From Trichosphaerium sp. ATCC 40318 (lineage: Eukaryota > Discosea > Flabellinia > Trichosidae), in contig JALMLS010000461.1 of assembly GCA_038496445.1 (NCBI GenBank), positions 124,001 to 188,000 of the forward strand: 64,000 bases of DNA. The letters are read 5' to 3'. Each line of letters opens with the position of its first letter. Positions within the stretch are counted from its first letter, which is position 1. A model generated the notes under the pieces. It saw nothing but the letters and a program-made list of their open reading frames with translations, did not search any database and was not told the origin of the DNA. Made by a program: the position numbers and the translations under genes. Below are positions 24,406-35,294 of this stretch, one piece after another.

Positions 24406-25912
24406 ATGTACTCATCTGCCATTGAGCTCATTGGCAACACGCCCATGGTTAACTTGCAACGCCTTACAAAAGCCTATGGTATAGAATCTGGGCGTCTATG
24501 CGTTAAAATTGAGTTTTTTAACCCTGGCATGTCAAAGAAAGACCGTATTGCAAAGGAAATGATAGAGAAGGCTGAAAAAGATGGTTAACATTCTTTTTGA
24601 GAATAAAAGCACCGTGATCTAACCATTTCTCTTTTCTAGGTACCTTAAAACCAAATCAAACTGTGGTTGAGCTTACTAGTGGTAATACTGGTACTGGTTT
24701 GGCTATAGTATGTGCTGTGAAAGGTTCGTGAAGCGAACAATGTCTTATTTGCTTTTTTTTTTTGTGCTGGGTTTTTTCGGTGTCTCCTGAGTTGTCTCTC
24801 TTAGGTTACCCTTTTATTGCCGTTATGTCAGAAGGAAATAGTTCCGAGCGAGCAAGAATGATGTCCGCGCTTGGTGCAAAGGTGTGAGGAGGATGCTATT
24901 GTCACGTGATTGATTTATTGCTAAAAGTTTCACTACAGGTTGTTCTTGTTCCACAAGCAGCTGGAGCTACAAAGGGAAAAGTCACTGGAGATGATCTTAA
25001 AGTATGTATCATTACCTATTGATAGCGGTGTACCTTACCATTTAAAATAGTTGGTTGAAGATGAGTGTCAGAAAATCACTAATGAGCTTAATGCATTTCG
25101 TGCTGATCAATTTCTTCTAAAAGCCAATTATGAAGCACATTACAAGGGAACTGGTACAGCTTTTTTGTATTTGTTTGAGTGCTAGATGCAAATGCAAAAG
25201 CAACAGAAGTTGCTGTGCAACTGGTTTAATGTTGCTCAATTGTTTTTCTTTTGAACTCAAAAATTAAAAGGTCCCGAAATTTGGAGCCAAACAAAAGGTA
25301 ATATAGATATATTCTGCGATTTTGTAGGAAGCGGTGGTACCTTTGTTGGGACAGCAAAGTATTTGAAGGTACTAGTCTTACCAATACAAAGTTCCCAACC
25401 TAACAAGAAAAAAAGGAGAAAAATTCCAAAGTTAAGTGTCACGTTGTTGAACCAGCACAAGCAAATATATTGGCTACCAATAAAGTTATCAATGGTAATC
25501 ATAAAATTCAAGGTACTACATCACGAAAATAGAATAAACATTAGTCTCACAGTTACTAACAGGTGGTGGATATTCAAAGACTAAAAATGAGCTTCAAATT
25601 CAATATGAACAAGACTTGATTGACGGATATGTGGCTATCACAGATGAAGTACATTGAGTTTAGTCTTAAATTGCTTAATTATCTTAATAGGAAGCCACTG
25701 AGGCATGTAGAAAACTGGCTAAGATAGAGGGTATTTTTGGTACGCTCAATTATTTGTTTGTGCAAAATTATGACATCTGATAAGGAGGCTATTCTGCCGG
25801 TGCAAATGTTGCAGCAGGATTAAAACTACTTAAAGAAAATCCAGGTAAAACTGTTGTTTGCCTCATATGTGATTCTGGCTTAAAGTACTTATCTACTGAT
25901 CTATACACGTGA
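24406..25912 (+). CDS. Cysteine synthase (PLP-dependent fold type II)
   Basis: ATG at 24406 gives [17 protein letters not shown]. The PLP lysine lies in NPGMSKKDR (family pattern PxxSxKDR). The phosphate-binding or substrate loop [12 protein letters not shown], the [14 protein letters not shown] glycine loop and the C-terminal [13 protein letters not shown] are all present, so the enzyme looks active. It should make cysteine from O-acetylserine or a related acceptor and sulfide, in cytosol or mitochondrion; no transit peptide is obvious. At least ten small exons. The stop codon TGA (25910-25912) overlaps a CACGTG at 25906-25911. CACGTG at 24903 is intronic. Confidence 0.93.
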
Positions 25913-26312
25913 TTTCAGCAAAAAAAAAAGTAAACAATATTGGTGGCACAACTGACTTGTTAGTGTGATCACATGTACAGCATCCATTGTTGCCTAAATA
26001 TGTGTAGCACCTGTCCCTAGGCTTGCAAGTAATTCAGTAGCACTGTACATATATACTGAAAGCTTGATTCTATTAATAGACCACTGCATGGTTACCTTTG
26101 ATTTCCACTATCTCTAAACACTTCGTAGGTCTTTTTTACAAATAACGTAGTACTAACCAAGAAGCGGTTTGAGCTTGTAACGTTGAAGATAGTGGTCGGT
26201 GAACATTGTTAACTTCAACGGACAATAAAAGTGATTTTCTTAAGTTCGCATGAATTAAGGTACAAATGTCACCGTTTCGTCCATCCCGTTAGTCATAACG
26301 CAAGATAACACT
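25913..26312. other. Intergenic region
   Basis: About 400 nt between two plus-strand genes. No gene or RNA recognised. Confidence 0.5.
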
Positions 26313-27876
26313 ATGGAAACCGGTGTAAATACCTCACAGACTCTCTACCTATGTGATTTGCCCTTAGAAGTACTTGACATGGTATTCAGTCAATGTACTT
26401 GTTGTATTTACGCAATAACCATCAACAAGCGCATAAATACGTTGATAAAACACTCCAAGTACTATAAAGTGCGTATTAATGAATGTACTATGTCAACAAC
26501 ACTGAAAGTAGACAATTCTTATTATACATGCTCACTACTACTAGTTTGAGCATGGAATAGCTATTTTTAACGATAACTACAAGCAAGGCGTATCGTTTAT
26601 GGCAGAAAATGGACTTGTACAAGACACTATAAGTGACTGGGCTAGAGTATGCTGGGAAGCGAACAATAGGCTTAATAAGGATCAAATAACAAAATACTTC
26701 ACTGTTTACGAAAACTGTGTATGTTCACGTGCGCACGTGTGCGATTTTTCAGGTTTTTTGAAATTTTTTTTTTGAAATTAGACATTTCATTGATGTCCTT
26801 CCAGCACTTTTTTAATATGCTATTTGAAGCCGGATTTACTCGTTTTACAATAGCTTCGGTGTATAAAAGCCATGCCAAGTCTTTTTTTACATACTCACCA
26901 TGGACGATATGTAGTTAATTTATTGCAAGTAGATACCTTTTGGGTTGGATCTTTGTCAGTTTATTGATCTCAAAGGAGTTCCATTTCTTGATTCTTTAAT
27001 TAGTTTCTTACATTTATTCCACTTACCAGGTGAAGCTGCCCAGACAGAGAGGTTAGTAGTGGATACAATGTCCACATTCGTTAATTTAACGGTTGTATTA
27101 GATGCTTAGATGCTTGGTCACAAGCCTATTATGCTGCAAATGCTGAACTATATCAAGAAGCAAATGCTTGTCTTTGTATTGCCATGTCATTGGTTCGCAA
27201 TTATTTACACTGTTCAATACGTTGACGACCGCTTTTTAGTTAATGTTGCAGATTACTCAAATTTATGATAGCCATGTGTATTCAAAGGAAGACTTTTTTA
27301 ATGTTTGTAGCACTGTACGAAATCCGCTTTTTTGCACTGATACTTCCTTACCTTGTTGTACAGACATCTGCGGACTTGCTGACTAGTATATATGATAGTT
27401 TAATGTCTGGTGATAAATTCTTCGATGTGAGGGTTTTATGGCATGGTATGCTTAAACTAAAAGGTACGGCTTAATACTGAAAACGAAGGAGACGAACTTT
27501 TTGTTTATTGTTTTATTTTTATTCAACTAGGTTTTATGGGTCTTACTGGTACCATGCAAACAGTAGTGGTCAAGAAAGGTATATTTCATATGCACGATAT
27601 GAACAGAAAAAAAGTCCAGTTGTACTTGATAGATGCTAAAATAACTGTTGTAAGTCTTAAGTCATTAAGTCATTCACTTGGTTTTTTTGGTTTTTTTTTG
27701 TTTGGATTAACAACCTTCTGTAGCATAGTAATAAATCGTTCAGTATTAGTGCAAAGTCGACAGAAGATAAAACAGAAAAGAGTTACAAGTTTGTGTCTGA
27801 CACAGTAGAAGATTGCATGGCTTGCTTGGTCGGCATTGAAAATGGGAAAAAACTTCCAAAAAAATTGTACAAATAA
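26313..27876 (+). CDS. F-box, Sec7 and PH domain protein (FBXO8-like ArfGEF)
   Basis: ATG at 26313. The N-terminal F-box reads LYLCDLPLEVLDMVFSQC. The next exons give a Sec7 domain: IAIFNDNYKQGVSFMAENGL, ANNRLNKDQITKYF, FQHFFNMLFEA, then FIDLKGVPFLDSLISFLHLF and HLPGEAAQTER, which keeps the glutamate finger of Arf exchange factors. The C-terminus is PH-like (GFMGLTGTMQTVVVKKGIF, QLYLIDAKITV, then YKFVSDTVEDCMACLVGIE). It ends KKLYK and TAA at 27876. Human FBXO8 joins F-box and Sec7; the added PH resembles cytohesins and would bring it to phosphoinositide membranes. Likely role: an Arf-pathway regulator linked to SCF ubiquitin ligase through Skp1. One splice in the Sec7 domain (near 26835) may use a GC donor. 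Confidence 0.8.
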
Positions 27877-28287
27877 ATAACTTTTACTCTGTAGCATGTA
27901 ATAAAGCTACACTATATCCAGGCTTCTAATCAATCACTCCAATAGAGCTATAGACCTTTTTAAGTAACAAAACTGAAATCTTCTGTACGTCACGGTTAAG
28001 GGTTGTACTAAAAAGTGATTTGAAGTTGTGGACTTTCTGCCGTTTAATTCAAGGTTTGGCAAACGAGGTTTTAAGTGAGGCCAATTGATTACCTTTTGTC
28101 AACAATGCCCTCTCGTTTACACATTGAACAACACCTGTCTACTTTATTTATTTTTTCTCAGTTACACAAGGCTTAAAACAAGCAACTGCTGAAAATTGCC
28201 AGAATTCACATAAACGGTCTATATTTTTTCTTTAACTTAATTCGTTTGGAACATCGCTAAATCATACCACTTTATAAACAAACAACA
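27877..28287. other. Intergenic region
   Basis: About 410 nt, AT-rich, no gene recognised. Confidence 0.5.
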
Positions 28288-29309
28288 ATGGACACTACAT
28301 TGCCTAGAGAGATTATACGCGAAATATGCTATTTTTCAAGCGTAGAAAGCATCATGGCCCTTGGACGCGTGTGTAAGAGCCTAAATAAGTGTATTACAAC
28401 CAAACTACTATGTACGCAATCTTCACGTGGTAGTATACATTCTTACTCCATCTAAAAGGGATTAACGTTTTCAAGAGCTTTAGAAACAATATAGAAATTG
28501 TAGAACCATCGTATTGCTCATATTCATTGAGGACGCTAATGACAACATCACGACAAGAGTCGTTGCTTCAAGCAGTAAGTCAAATACAGTCTGCTTTGAA
28601 AAAAAATGGTAACGCTACTACAGCTTTCAGGCGTTTATTCTACAGAAGAAGAGCCTACCAGAGGCTCTGTAGTGTTATATATTGGAAGTGGAGGACCAGA
28701 TTCGATGTATCCTGTAGGACACGGCGAGATTAAAGCCGTAACAACCGAGGTATGCAATTTGTTAGCAACTGTTGCTAAAAAAAATAGGGTTGGTATGCGG
28801 AAGATAGCTTCAAGCCTTTTGATACAGCGACTTTTAATATACTACCTTACTCAGCCTTGAATTCATTAATGACAATTGATGAACGACGAAAACAAAGGAA
28901 ACAAAGAAAGAATAAAGGAAGAAAACGAACACCAAGAAAAAAAGAAAATTCCCAGAAAGCAAGTGACAGAAAATACGTTTTGGACATCACAGCGGGTGGA
29001 AGAAAAACATGGGTACGCACGTATATAACAACAGACTAAATATTCATGTTTTCTTGCTATAAACTCACACTTTATTCAAAGGCTGAACTGGTTATTCGTG
29101 GAGGGAGTTTTTCTTTCAATTGGAATAGACACAAGTTTCAAAGACGATGGAGTTCTGTAGATGACTTTGAATCAACATACGCGTCAAGTTTAAAGGATCC
29201 AAAACCTGACAATAGACAAGTGTTTAGGCCAGTAGGGAAGGCTCATAAATGTATAAGAAAATTATGGGCCAACAACGAAATGCTTTATAGAATGCACAAT
29301 AATCTGTAG
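28288..29309 (+). CDS. F-box protein with unknown C-terminal region
   Basis: ATG at 28288 begins MDTTLPREIIREICYF, then VESIMALGRVCKSLNKCI, a compact F-box. Later exons read RGSVVLYIGSGGPDSMYPVG and GWYAEDSFKPFDTATFNILP, then a very basic stretch (RRKQRKQRKNKGRKRTPRKK) that could be nuclear-targeting, and RGGSFSFNWNRHKFQRRW before the stop at 29309. I do not recognise the C-terminal half. CACGTG at 28424 lies in the first intron. It follows the F-box-Sec7-PH gene on the same strand by about 400 nt. Confidence 0.6.
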
Positions 29310-29630
29310 ACAAATTCGACACTAGTAATAAATTCTAATTGGATGCATAAACAATATGCTTGCTATGAAAACGAACTGTAAATGTCTTGTATAGTTTATA
29401 GTACTTTGGTTTGTTACGCTTCTATTTTTTTGCTACCTGATGTAAAGCTGTAAGTGGTAGCGCTATGTGATAACATATTTAGTGACAGAGTACAAGTAAA
29501 CTATACAATGGGTGTGGAAAGTTTTTGGTAAACGCTATATTACAGTGTACATACAATTATGTATTTCTTTTTCATCTTTTTTGAGTGAGTGGTGTTTTTC
29601 TTTTACCAAGCTTGAAGTACAGCTTTAAAT
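29310..29630. other. Convergent 3' region
   Basis: About 320 nt between the stop codons of a plus-strand and a minus-strand gene. AT-rich; no gene seen. Confidence 0.5.
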
Positions 29631-30718
29631 TCAATTTGCACCAATACGTGCAGCAGCCATTAATAAGCGGTATTCCTGAAATTTCTTAAAAGAATCTCGT
29701 GCAGGCTCTGTATTGAGACCACGTTGTAATGTACGTACAAAAGCGTACAAATCACATACCTGAGAAGAAAAGAACAAATAAGCAATCAAAGAAGAAAGAG
29801 AAAAAGGGTTCAAAAAAATTTCAAAAAACAAAAATGCAGTGACGTACTGAAACGACTCTATCTCTACAACATCTACATATCTTGATTTCAAAATCAAGGA
29901 TATACTTCTTCTTACCACTTATACGAAGATAAAAAGGTTGTTCACCATTTGTTTGGCAAAGAGGACAAGGTGAGTCCTTCGCAGGGTCAACTGCAAGTTC
30001 TATTTCAAGTTTCTGTGATTTTATGCTACGTAGTAGAGGTAGTTTGTTAGATGATGATCTAAGTGTTGGCACTACTTCATTCTTTTCAATTTTCGTCATA
30101 TAACCAGCACGTGGATTAGTAAACGCGAAATTTGTAAGCGGACATCCTAACTTAACAAAATCGAGCCATGCCTTAAACACAAACAATAAGCAAGTCTGTC
30201 ACTGTCTACTCGGTGGTATAAAAGGGCTTTAAATGTATTCTTATACGTACTGCAATGTGGTTTTTAGTAGGACGTAGTAATACTTCAACTTTAAAGTCTA
30301 AACCAACGCAAGACGATCCTTGAAGTGATACCGCACGTCTAGTGCGTTGTGGTAACTCATCGTAGCTTTCAAGCTTTTCATCGAGTTTTAAAAACCCTCC
30401 GAAGCCGCATGAACCACTATCCATTGAATTACCTGTAAGACTTTCTGTTTTAACACCGTTTACAGCATCTTCACTGGAAGGTCCAGTGATTATCGTATTG
30501 AGACTCTGAGGTGGAAGAACCTTAAAACTGGCTAGTCTAACAGATTGGCGACCTCTTGTTGGTAGAAGAGGTGTTGGATTGTCTGTAGACGTCAAATGAA
30601 TATTTTGCCTTCCTTTTCTATTTGCACAAGGAGAAGGTCCAGTAGGCGTTGAAGGAAGTGATTCTAGAGGGATATCTTCTAGATAGTCTTCGTCAGCGCT
30701 AGAATCTACAAAACCCAT
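29631..30718 (-). CDS. Unrecognised protein with CxxC pairs, possibly zinc-binding
   Basis: ATG at 30718 opens MGFVDSSADEDYLEDIPLES. A low-complexity Ser/Pro/Thr-rich N-terminal third follows. The globular part contains VEVLLRPTKNHIAVRIRI, FVKLGCPLTNFAFTNPRAGY, DSPCPLCQTNGEQPFYLRI, then KICRCCRDRVVS and a conserved-looking C-terminus (DSFKKFQEYRLLMAAARIGA). The CPLC and CRCC pairs about 30 residues apart suggest a metal site. The end has the look of a conserved domain, but I cannot name the family. Three exons; the stop is at 29631. Only 53 nt separate its start from the stop of the coiled-coil gene upstream. Confidence 0.6.
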
Positions 30719-30771
30719 GTAAGTCAGAGTACGTTCAAATCAATCCCAAGACGCAACACAAGGTAGTTATG

Positions 30772-31730
30772 CTAAATTGTAGTGCAATTTGGAATGGTTT
30801 TTTTTTTCTTATGTCTACGTGTTGTACCTGTTTCGTTTATTACAAAACCCTGTATGTGAACAGCCTCTTTAAGCTGCTCTAAGTCTTTATTAAGCTTTTT
30901 AATGACATCCTTCTCTTCTGCAAGTTTGGTGGCTTGTTGCGATACTTGAATCTGAAGCTCCTCTTTATCATGCTCAAGGCTCTTAACAAAATACAGTAAA
31001 CACAAAGAGACTGTTAAACGAGAAAAACCAGTACACCATTTTAGTGCTGCCTACCTTCATTTTAACTTCGTCCTCAGCTAGGATAAGCTTAAGGGCATCT
31101 ATTTGAACCTTATGTTCTTCATTAACGGACAAGGCTTCGCGTAAATCTCCAATATTTTTGCGAAGTTTCAACTCAAGATCCTTGTTTCTTGTATACATTA
31201 AATCCCGTAATTCCTTTGGTAAATGGTAAATAACACTGTTCATTCCTTGGCTGTTTTGATTAACGCGTTTTACCTTAAATTGTGCAATCTTTGCGTCGTA
31301 CTCCGCCATTGTAAGCGCTGCGCGTTTCTTCGCCTGTTTTCATCGCGTTAGCTATGTATTAAGAAAAAGGATGAATGGAGTTTTGGTGTGAAATAACGAT
31401 TTAGGCGTAGACAACGCTGTGCCTGAATCTAGTGAACTGCCCAACATGCTAAGTGTAGTGGCAAAATAGAAATAACGCTAAATAACCGTACAGATTCGCA
31501 GGCGAGTCACAGTAACGTAGGAATGTAGCCCTTGCTTTTTTCAACAACATGCAAGTTGTTGGCCGAAAATAATGATAATGTATAAAGTGCCCTTGTAGTA
31601 CGCGAAAGGGTGCATGTAGCGAGTACAGTATTCAATTACATACCTTAATATCCTCATTGCGATCATCACTGCTTCCATTGCTCCCTTTGCGTGCTCGTGG
31701 GTCCCATAGTGCTTGTAGTATGCCAGACAT
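30772..31730 (-). CDS. Coiled-coil protein
   Basis: The ATG at 31730 gives MSGILQALWDPRARKGSNGS. A roughly 300-nt intron joins it in phase to AKKRAALTMAEYDAKIAQFK; alternatively translation starts at the inner ATG (31309). The rest is strongly heptad-patterned: LRDLMYTRNKDLELKLRKN, VNEEHKVQIDALKLILAEDE, LEHDKEELQIQVSQQATKL, KKLNKDLEQLKEAVHIQGF. It ends in a basic tail (TTRRHKKKKT) and TAA at 30772. Family unknown; such proteins often scaffold centrosomal, Golgi or cytoskeletal complexes. Confidence 0.6.
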
Positions 31731-31870
31731 ATTTAAAACTCGATTGTTGTTATGTACCAACCCAACACTGGAGAAAGGGCAGGCACTTACGCTGCAATCA
31801 ATGTAAAATACTTGTGGTTACAACAAGCGGACTTACTTAGCAATTTGACAAATAACTTAAATGGTTTATT

Positions 31871-32945
31871 TTAATTTTTTGGTTCAGCTTCTTGAGGCTT
31901 AGTGTATCCAGGAAGGAGCTTTGCCAAGTTTTCATCAGCGACTTGTTTACCACGTGGTGACATGGAGCTGAATTTCTTGCCAAAGGATGGCCTCTGAGTG
32001 TTTGGCCATTTTGTGCCCAAGGTATTGAATATATCCAATGAAAAGTAATGGATGTTGAATAGTGGTTTGGTTGCTTGCTTAGGACGGATACCTAAGAAGA
32101 TGTAAGAGCGTGAAAACGAATTTTAGATAAATCCTTACCCAAAGCGTTAACACCAGAACCTACTGCCTTTTTGCTAAAATTGAGCCAGCCTTGTACACTA
32201 GTAGTTGGACCCTTTGGTGGGGGTGTTTCCTCAGCGACAGGTTCAGGAGTTGTAGCGGAGCCTAAAGTCTGTTAAGAATTCCGCACAATGTAGTTTTTCT
32301 ATGTGATTTACGTACTGAGCACTATAGATCCTGTCTCGAAGGTACTGCCCGTAAAGTACGCGAATATGGATGTTTTCAAAGCAACGAAATGTTGTAAGGC
32401 TTGGCGAGATTCTAAACGAAATAAGAACGATGTAGTACGTTTAGTAGGAATGTACTATCGTCTTTGATTGAGGAAGAATCGATAACGGTAGGAAACGTTT
32501 TATGCCAACCGAAACTATGCTCAACGCTAGCGACTGAATGCGTATAAGTTAGTACTCGGAGTCAAGATACAGTTGTGACGGTTACCAAAAAAAATACTTA
32601 CTGGCTGTTTGATCTTGCTTTAAGCTAGTGATAACGTTTGGAAGGTCTGAAGGGCATTCAACAGTGAAAGTACCTTGATTGTTGTTAGTTTACTGTAGGG
32701 CTTTCTGTCGTACCTTTAGTGACGTCTTCAACCACAGCACCGTAGATAAAACGTTGAGTGACATCTTTACCACCAAAAGCGTTTGTAGCATCTTGAAAAA
32801 CGCGTAAGTTAACTTCAGTATAACGCCACGTACTGTCCTTGAATGCCGTGAGGTACTGGGTAAATTCTACGGTATCTTGCACGTCATTGTGTCCCATAAG
32901 CTCCTTGAGGAACTCGTTGATGTTTTTCTTCTCTGTTGCTGTCAT
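31871..32945 (-). CDS. Unrecognised protein
   Basis: ATG at 32945 gives MTATEKKNINEFLKELMGHN, then LTAFKDSTWRYTEVNLRVFQ. Later exons read VECPSDLPNVITSLKQDQT, then a Pro/Thr linker (PEPVAEETPPPKGPTTS), VQGWLNFSKKAVGSGVNALG, and FNIHYFSLDIFNTLGTKWPN with an acidic-basic tail ending in TAA at 31871. About 220 residues, soluble, no signal peptide. An intron of over 300 nt (about 32280-32600) is long for this genome. Function unknown. Confidence 0.55.
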
Positions 32946-33186
32946 GTTTGTTGGTTACTGTGTTTTGGAAGCTCCTGATAGCACCATGTTGACTTAATAC
33001 TAAATTGTGTTTGCTTTGAAAAACTGTTGTGTGCTTTCGGGTATAAGCCTAACTGCCTCATTTTTTTAAGATAGAAGTTAGCGATTGTCGTTTAACGGTA
33101 TTTACAGGTCAAACTGTTTTATTTTAATGGTGTCACTCACGTAAGTACTCTTATAACCCTACAGTATACAACCCCAGATAAAGGCA

Positions 33187-33871
33187 ATGAACTCTTACAC
33201 TGGCGTCATTAATCTACCGTTGGAGGTTTCTACGCTCATTTTATCGTTCTTAGATAACTACGATCGATTTGCAGCAACACAGACTTGTTGGTACTTTTCT
33301 AGCATAATACGCGATATTCTTGGCTTCCTACAAGTTAACTGCTATGACTTGGACTGTATATGCTATTAAATTATCACCTGCCGTTTTACAGCATACTGAA
33401 ATTCTAAGTTACGACGATTGCCTCCCAGCTCTGCATCACCTCTCTGAAGCCAAACATATTAACCTGTACGGTTGTGAGACACTAACAGATGATAATCTAA
33501 AACATCTTGGAAACATTAAAAAGATAAACATTGGATATTGTACCAAAATAACTGACAGAGGAATCAAAATGCTCGCCGGTGTGCATACTATAGATTTAAG
33601 TTGGTGCAAGAAAGTGACAGATAAAGGTGTCATGGCACTATCAGGCGTACATACTATCAAATTGAGCTGTACTAGTATTGTAGGTCAGTGCTTTAAATCT
33701 CTTGCTGCTAGTGCACATGATGTTGATATTTCGTACACTAAAATAGCAGACAGGTATATAAAAGATCTTTCGGGCATACACACCATAAATATCACAGGAT
33801 GTAAAGGAATTTCTGTTGCCAGTATTAAAGTTTTAGTGGGCGTTCATAAAGTAATAAAACCTGACACGTGA
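33187..33871 (+). CDS. F-box/leucine-rich-repeat protein (AMN1-like)
   Basis: ATG at 33187. F-box: INLPLEVSTLILSFLDNYDR then TQTCWYFSSIIRDILGF. One 60-nt intron (from about 33331 to the acceptor before HTEILSYDD) removes an in-frame stop. Then come about seven cysteine-containing LRRs of the pattern GVHTIDLSWCKKVTDKG and GNIKKINIGYCTKITDRG, as in FBXL/AMN1 proteins. The stop TGA overlaps a CACGTG (33865-33870). It is paralogous to the genes at 39457 and 57700: all three share a QTCxY...II F-box ending. Likely an SCF substrate receptor. Confidence 0.8.
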
Positions 33872-34077
33872 CAGCAAAATTGTAGCGAACTTGGTGTAGT
33901 CCTTTGGTCGTAGACAGTGTAATATGCATAACGCGCTAGTATAAACAAGGTTGCTCTTGCAGCAGTAATTGTATCCACATTTATAGAAGCTGGATGTCAA
34001 ATAAAGAACAAAAAAAAGCGCCAAGTTTTTTTTAAGTCAACCACTTTACTCATAGCGAATTCAAGGCCGATTTCATA

Positions 34078-34711
34078 ATGACCACTGAACAGCCTACTGA
34101 AGCTCCTGTTAGGAAAGGCCCAAAGCCTGGGTTAATACCTCCGCCTCCTAGTCTCGATGAATTTTTAAAAACAGAGCATCTACGCCTTAAAAATGCGTCA
34201 GGTACGTTAATTTGTAATAATTAGTCTAATGTAACAAATTTAACCTAAACATGTTGTAGGATCATGCTCTGGCGCTGGAAGCGGTGATTTTCATAACTAC
34301 AGGATGGCAAAGCGAAGAGAACGCTACAGAATTAAAAAAATGGAACTAGACGCCAAAGGAGTACGTATATACGCATTAAAATACCGTAGAACTACCATAG
34401 AAACAATTTAAAAAAGGTTGTTAACGTTTTTTTAACAGGAAGAACAAGATAACTCATGGCAAGAAGCAAGACAAAAGCGTTTAGACGAAGTGAAGGCTAA
34501 ATCAGCGAAAAAGTCGAAAAAACGAAAATCAAAGAGAGAACGCCAACGACTCGCCAGATTGGCTAAGAAGCAAAAAACAGAGCATAAACCAGCTGAAGAG
34601 GCAAAAGAGAGTACTAAAGCAGATGCCACAAAAGAATCAACAAAGGAAGGCGAGGAACAAGAGCCAAAAAAAGAAAAAAAGACACTGAAGAGTGAAACGA
34701 AAGGCGATTAA
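34078..34711 (+). CDS. PRKRIP1: PRKRIP1-like spliceosome-associated protein
   Basis: ATG at 34078 begins MTTEQPTEAPVRKGPKPGLI. The family core follows across two introns: GAGSGDFHNYRMAKRRERYR then a long basic helix (KSAKKSKKRKSKRERQRLAR LAKKQ). The C-terminus is Lys/Glu-rich (EEAKESTKADATKESTKEG) to TAA at 34711. The SGAGSGDFHxYR block is the signature of PRKRIP1, a nuclear protein known as a single long helix in the catalytic spliceosome and as a PKR-interacting factor. Length (about 180 residues) fits the family. Confidence 0.8.
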
Positions 34712-34766
34712 AAAAAAACCAACATAGGAAACCTACTTTTTTTCAAGAATAAAAAACACGTGTATA

Positions 34767-35219
34767 CTAGATTTTGGTGACTTTGTTTCGAACTGAATTA
34801 CATATTTTAGTCATGGTTGCGTCGATCAAGTATTGAGGCACTATTTTAAATGACAGCACTTTTTTTATCTTTGGGTTTTGGCAGGATCTTAGTTCATCAC
34901 CTTCAACAAAACCCTTGAAGGGCCCTGTCACTTCACAATGCTGAATAGGGTATTGGTACATCAAAGAAGGCAGCGTTTTGGTAGATTACACTGGAAGACA
35001 AAATGCCAACCCTAAGCAAACACGTTCAAAAGAATTGCGGCAACTTACTGTTCACAGAACGTGAAGACAGGTCAGAGTATTCTTACTCTAGTACCGTTAG
35101 TTACGGACTGTTTTGCCACTTCTGCAAAAGTGTTTGGAATCTATGGTGTACCAGTGCAAGATCTTAAACTTTACAGTTCCAGAATGGAACGCGCATAACC
35201 AAAAGGAAAAAGCGCACAT
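34767..35219 (-). CDS. Small possibly secreted protein, unresolved exons
   Basis: The ATG at 35219 gives MCAFSFWLCAFHSGTVKFKI, a short hydrophobic signal-like start, then HWYTIDSKHFCRSGKTV. The last exon reads LMYQYPIQHCEVTGPFKGFV, LRSCQNPKIKKVLSFKIVPQ and ends NSVRNKVTKI, TAG at 34767. Several Cys and a beta-rich composition suggest a small extracellular or lumenal protein such as an ML-type lipid-binding domain, but the match is weak. The middle exon cannot be joined cleanly by hand. Confidence 0.35.
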
Positions 35220-35294
35220 TTAAAACTAGAAACTGTGCGAGCGTTAAGTCACGTGGCACAAAACTACAGTTCACCTGTTTAACTTTGTGTAACA
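35220..35294. promoter_or_regulatory. Short divergent promoter containing CACGTG
   Basis: 75 nt between a probable minus-strand start (35219) and the transglutaminase start (35295). A single CACGTG sits centrally at 35250-35255 (GTCACGTGGC), a plausible bHLH-type binding site. Confidence 0.4.

Noticed and set aside
33187-33369. Stand-alone 60-residue F-box protein
   Set aside because: The apparent stop lies in a short intron. Splicing joins the F-box to the LRRs in phase.
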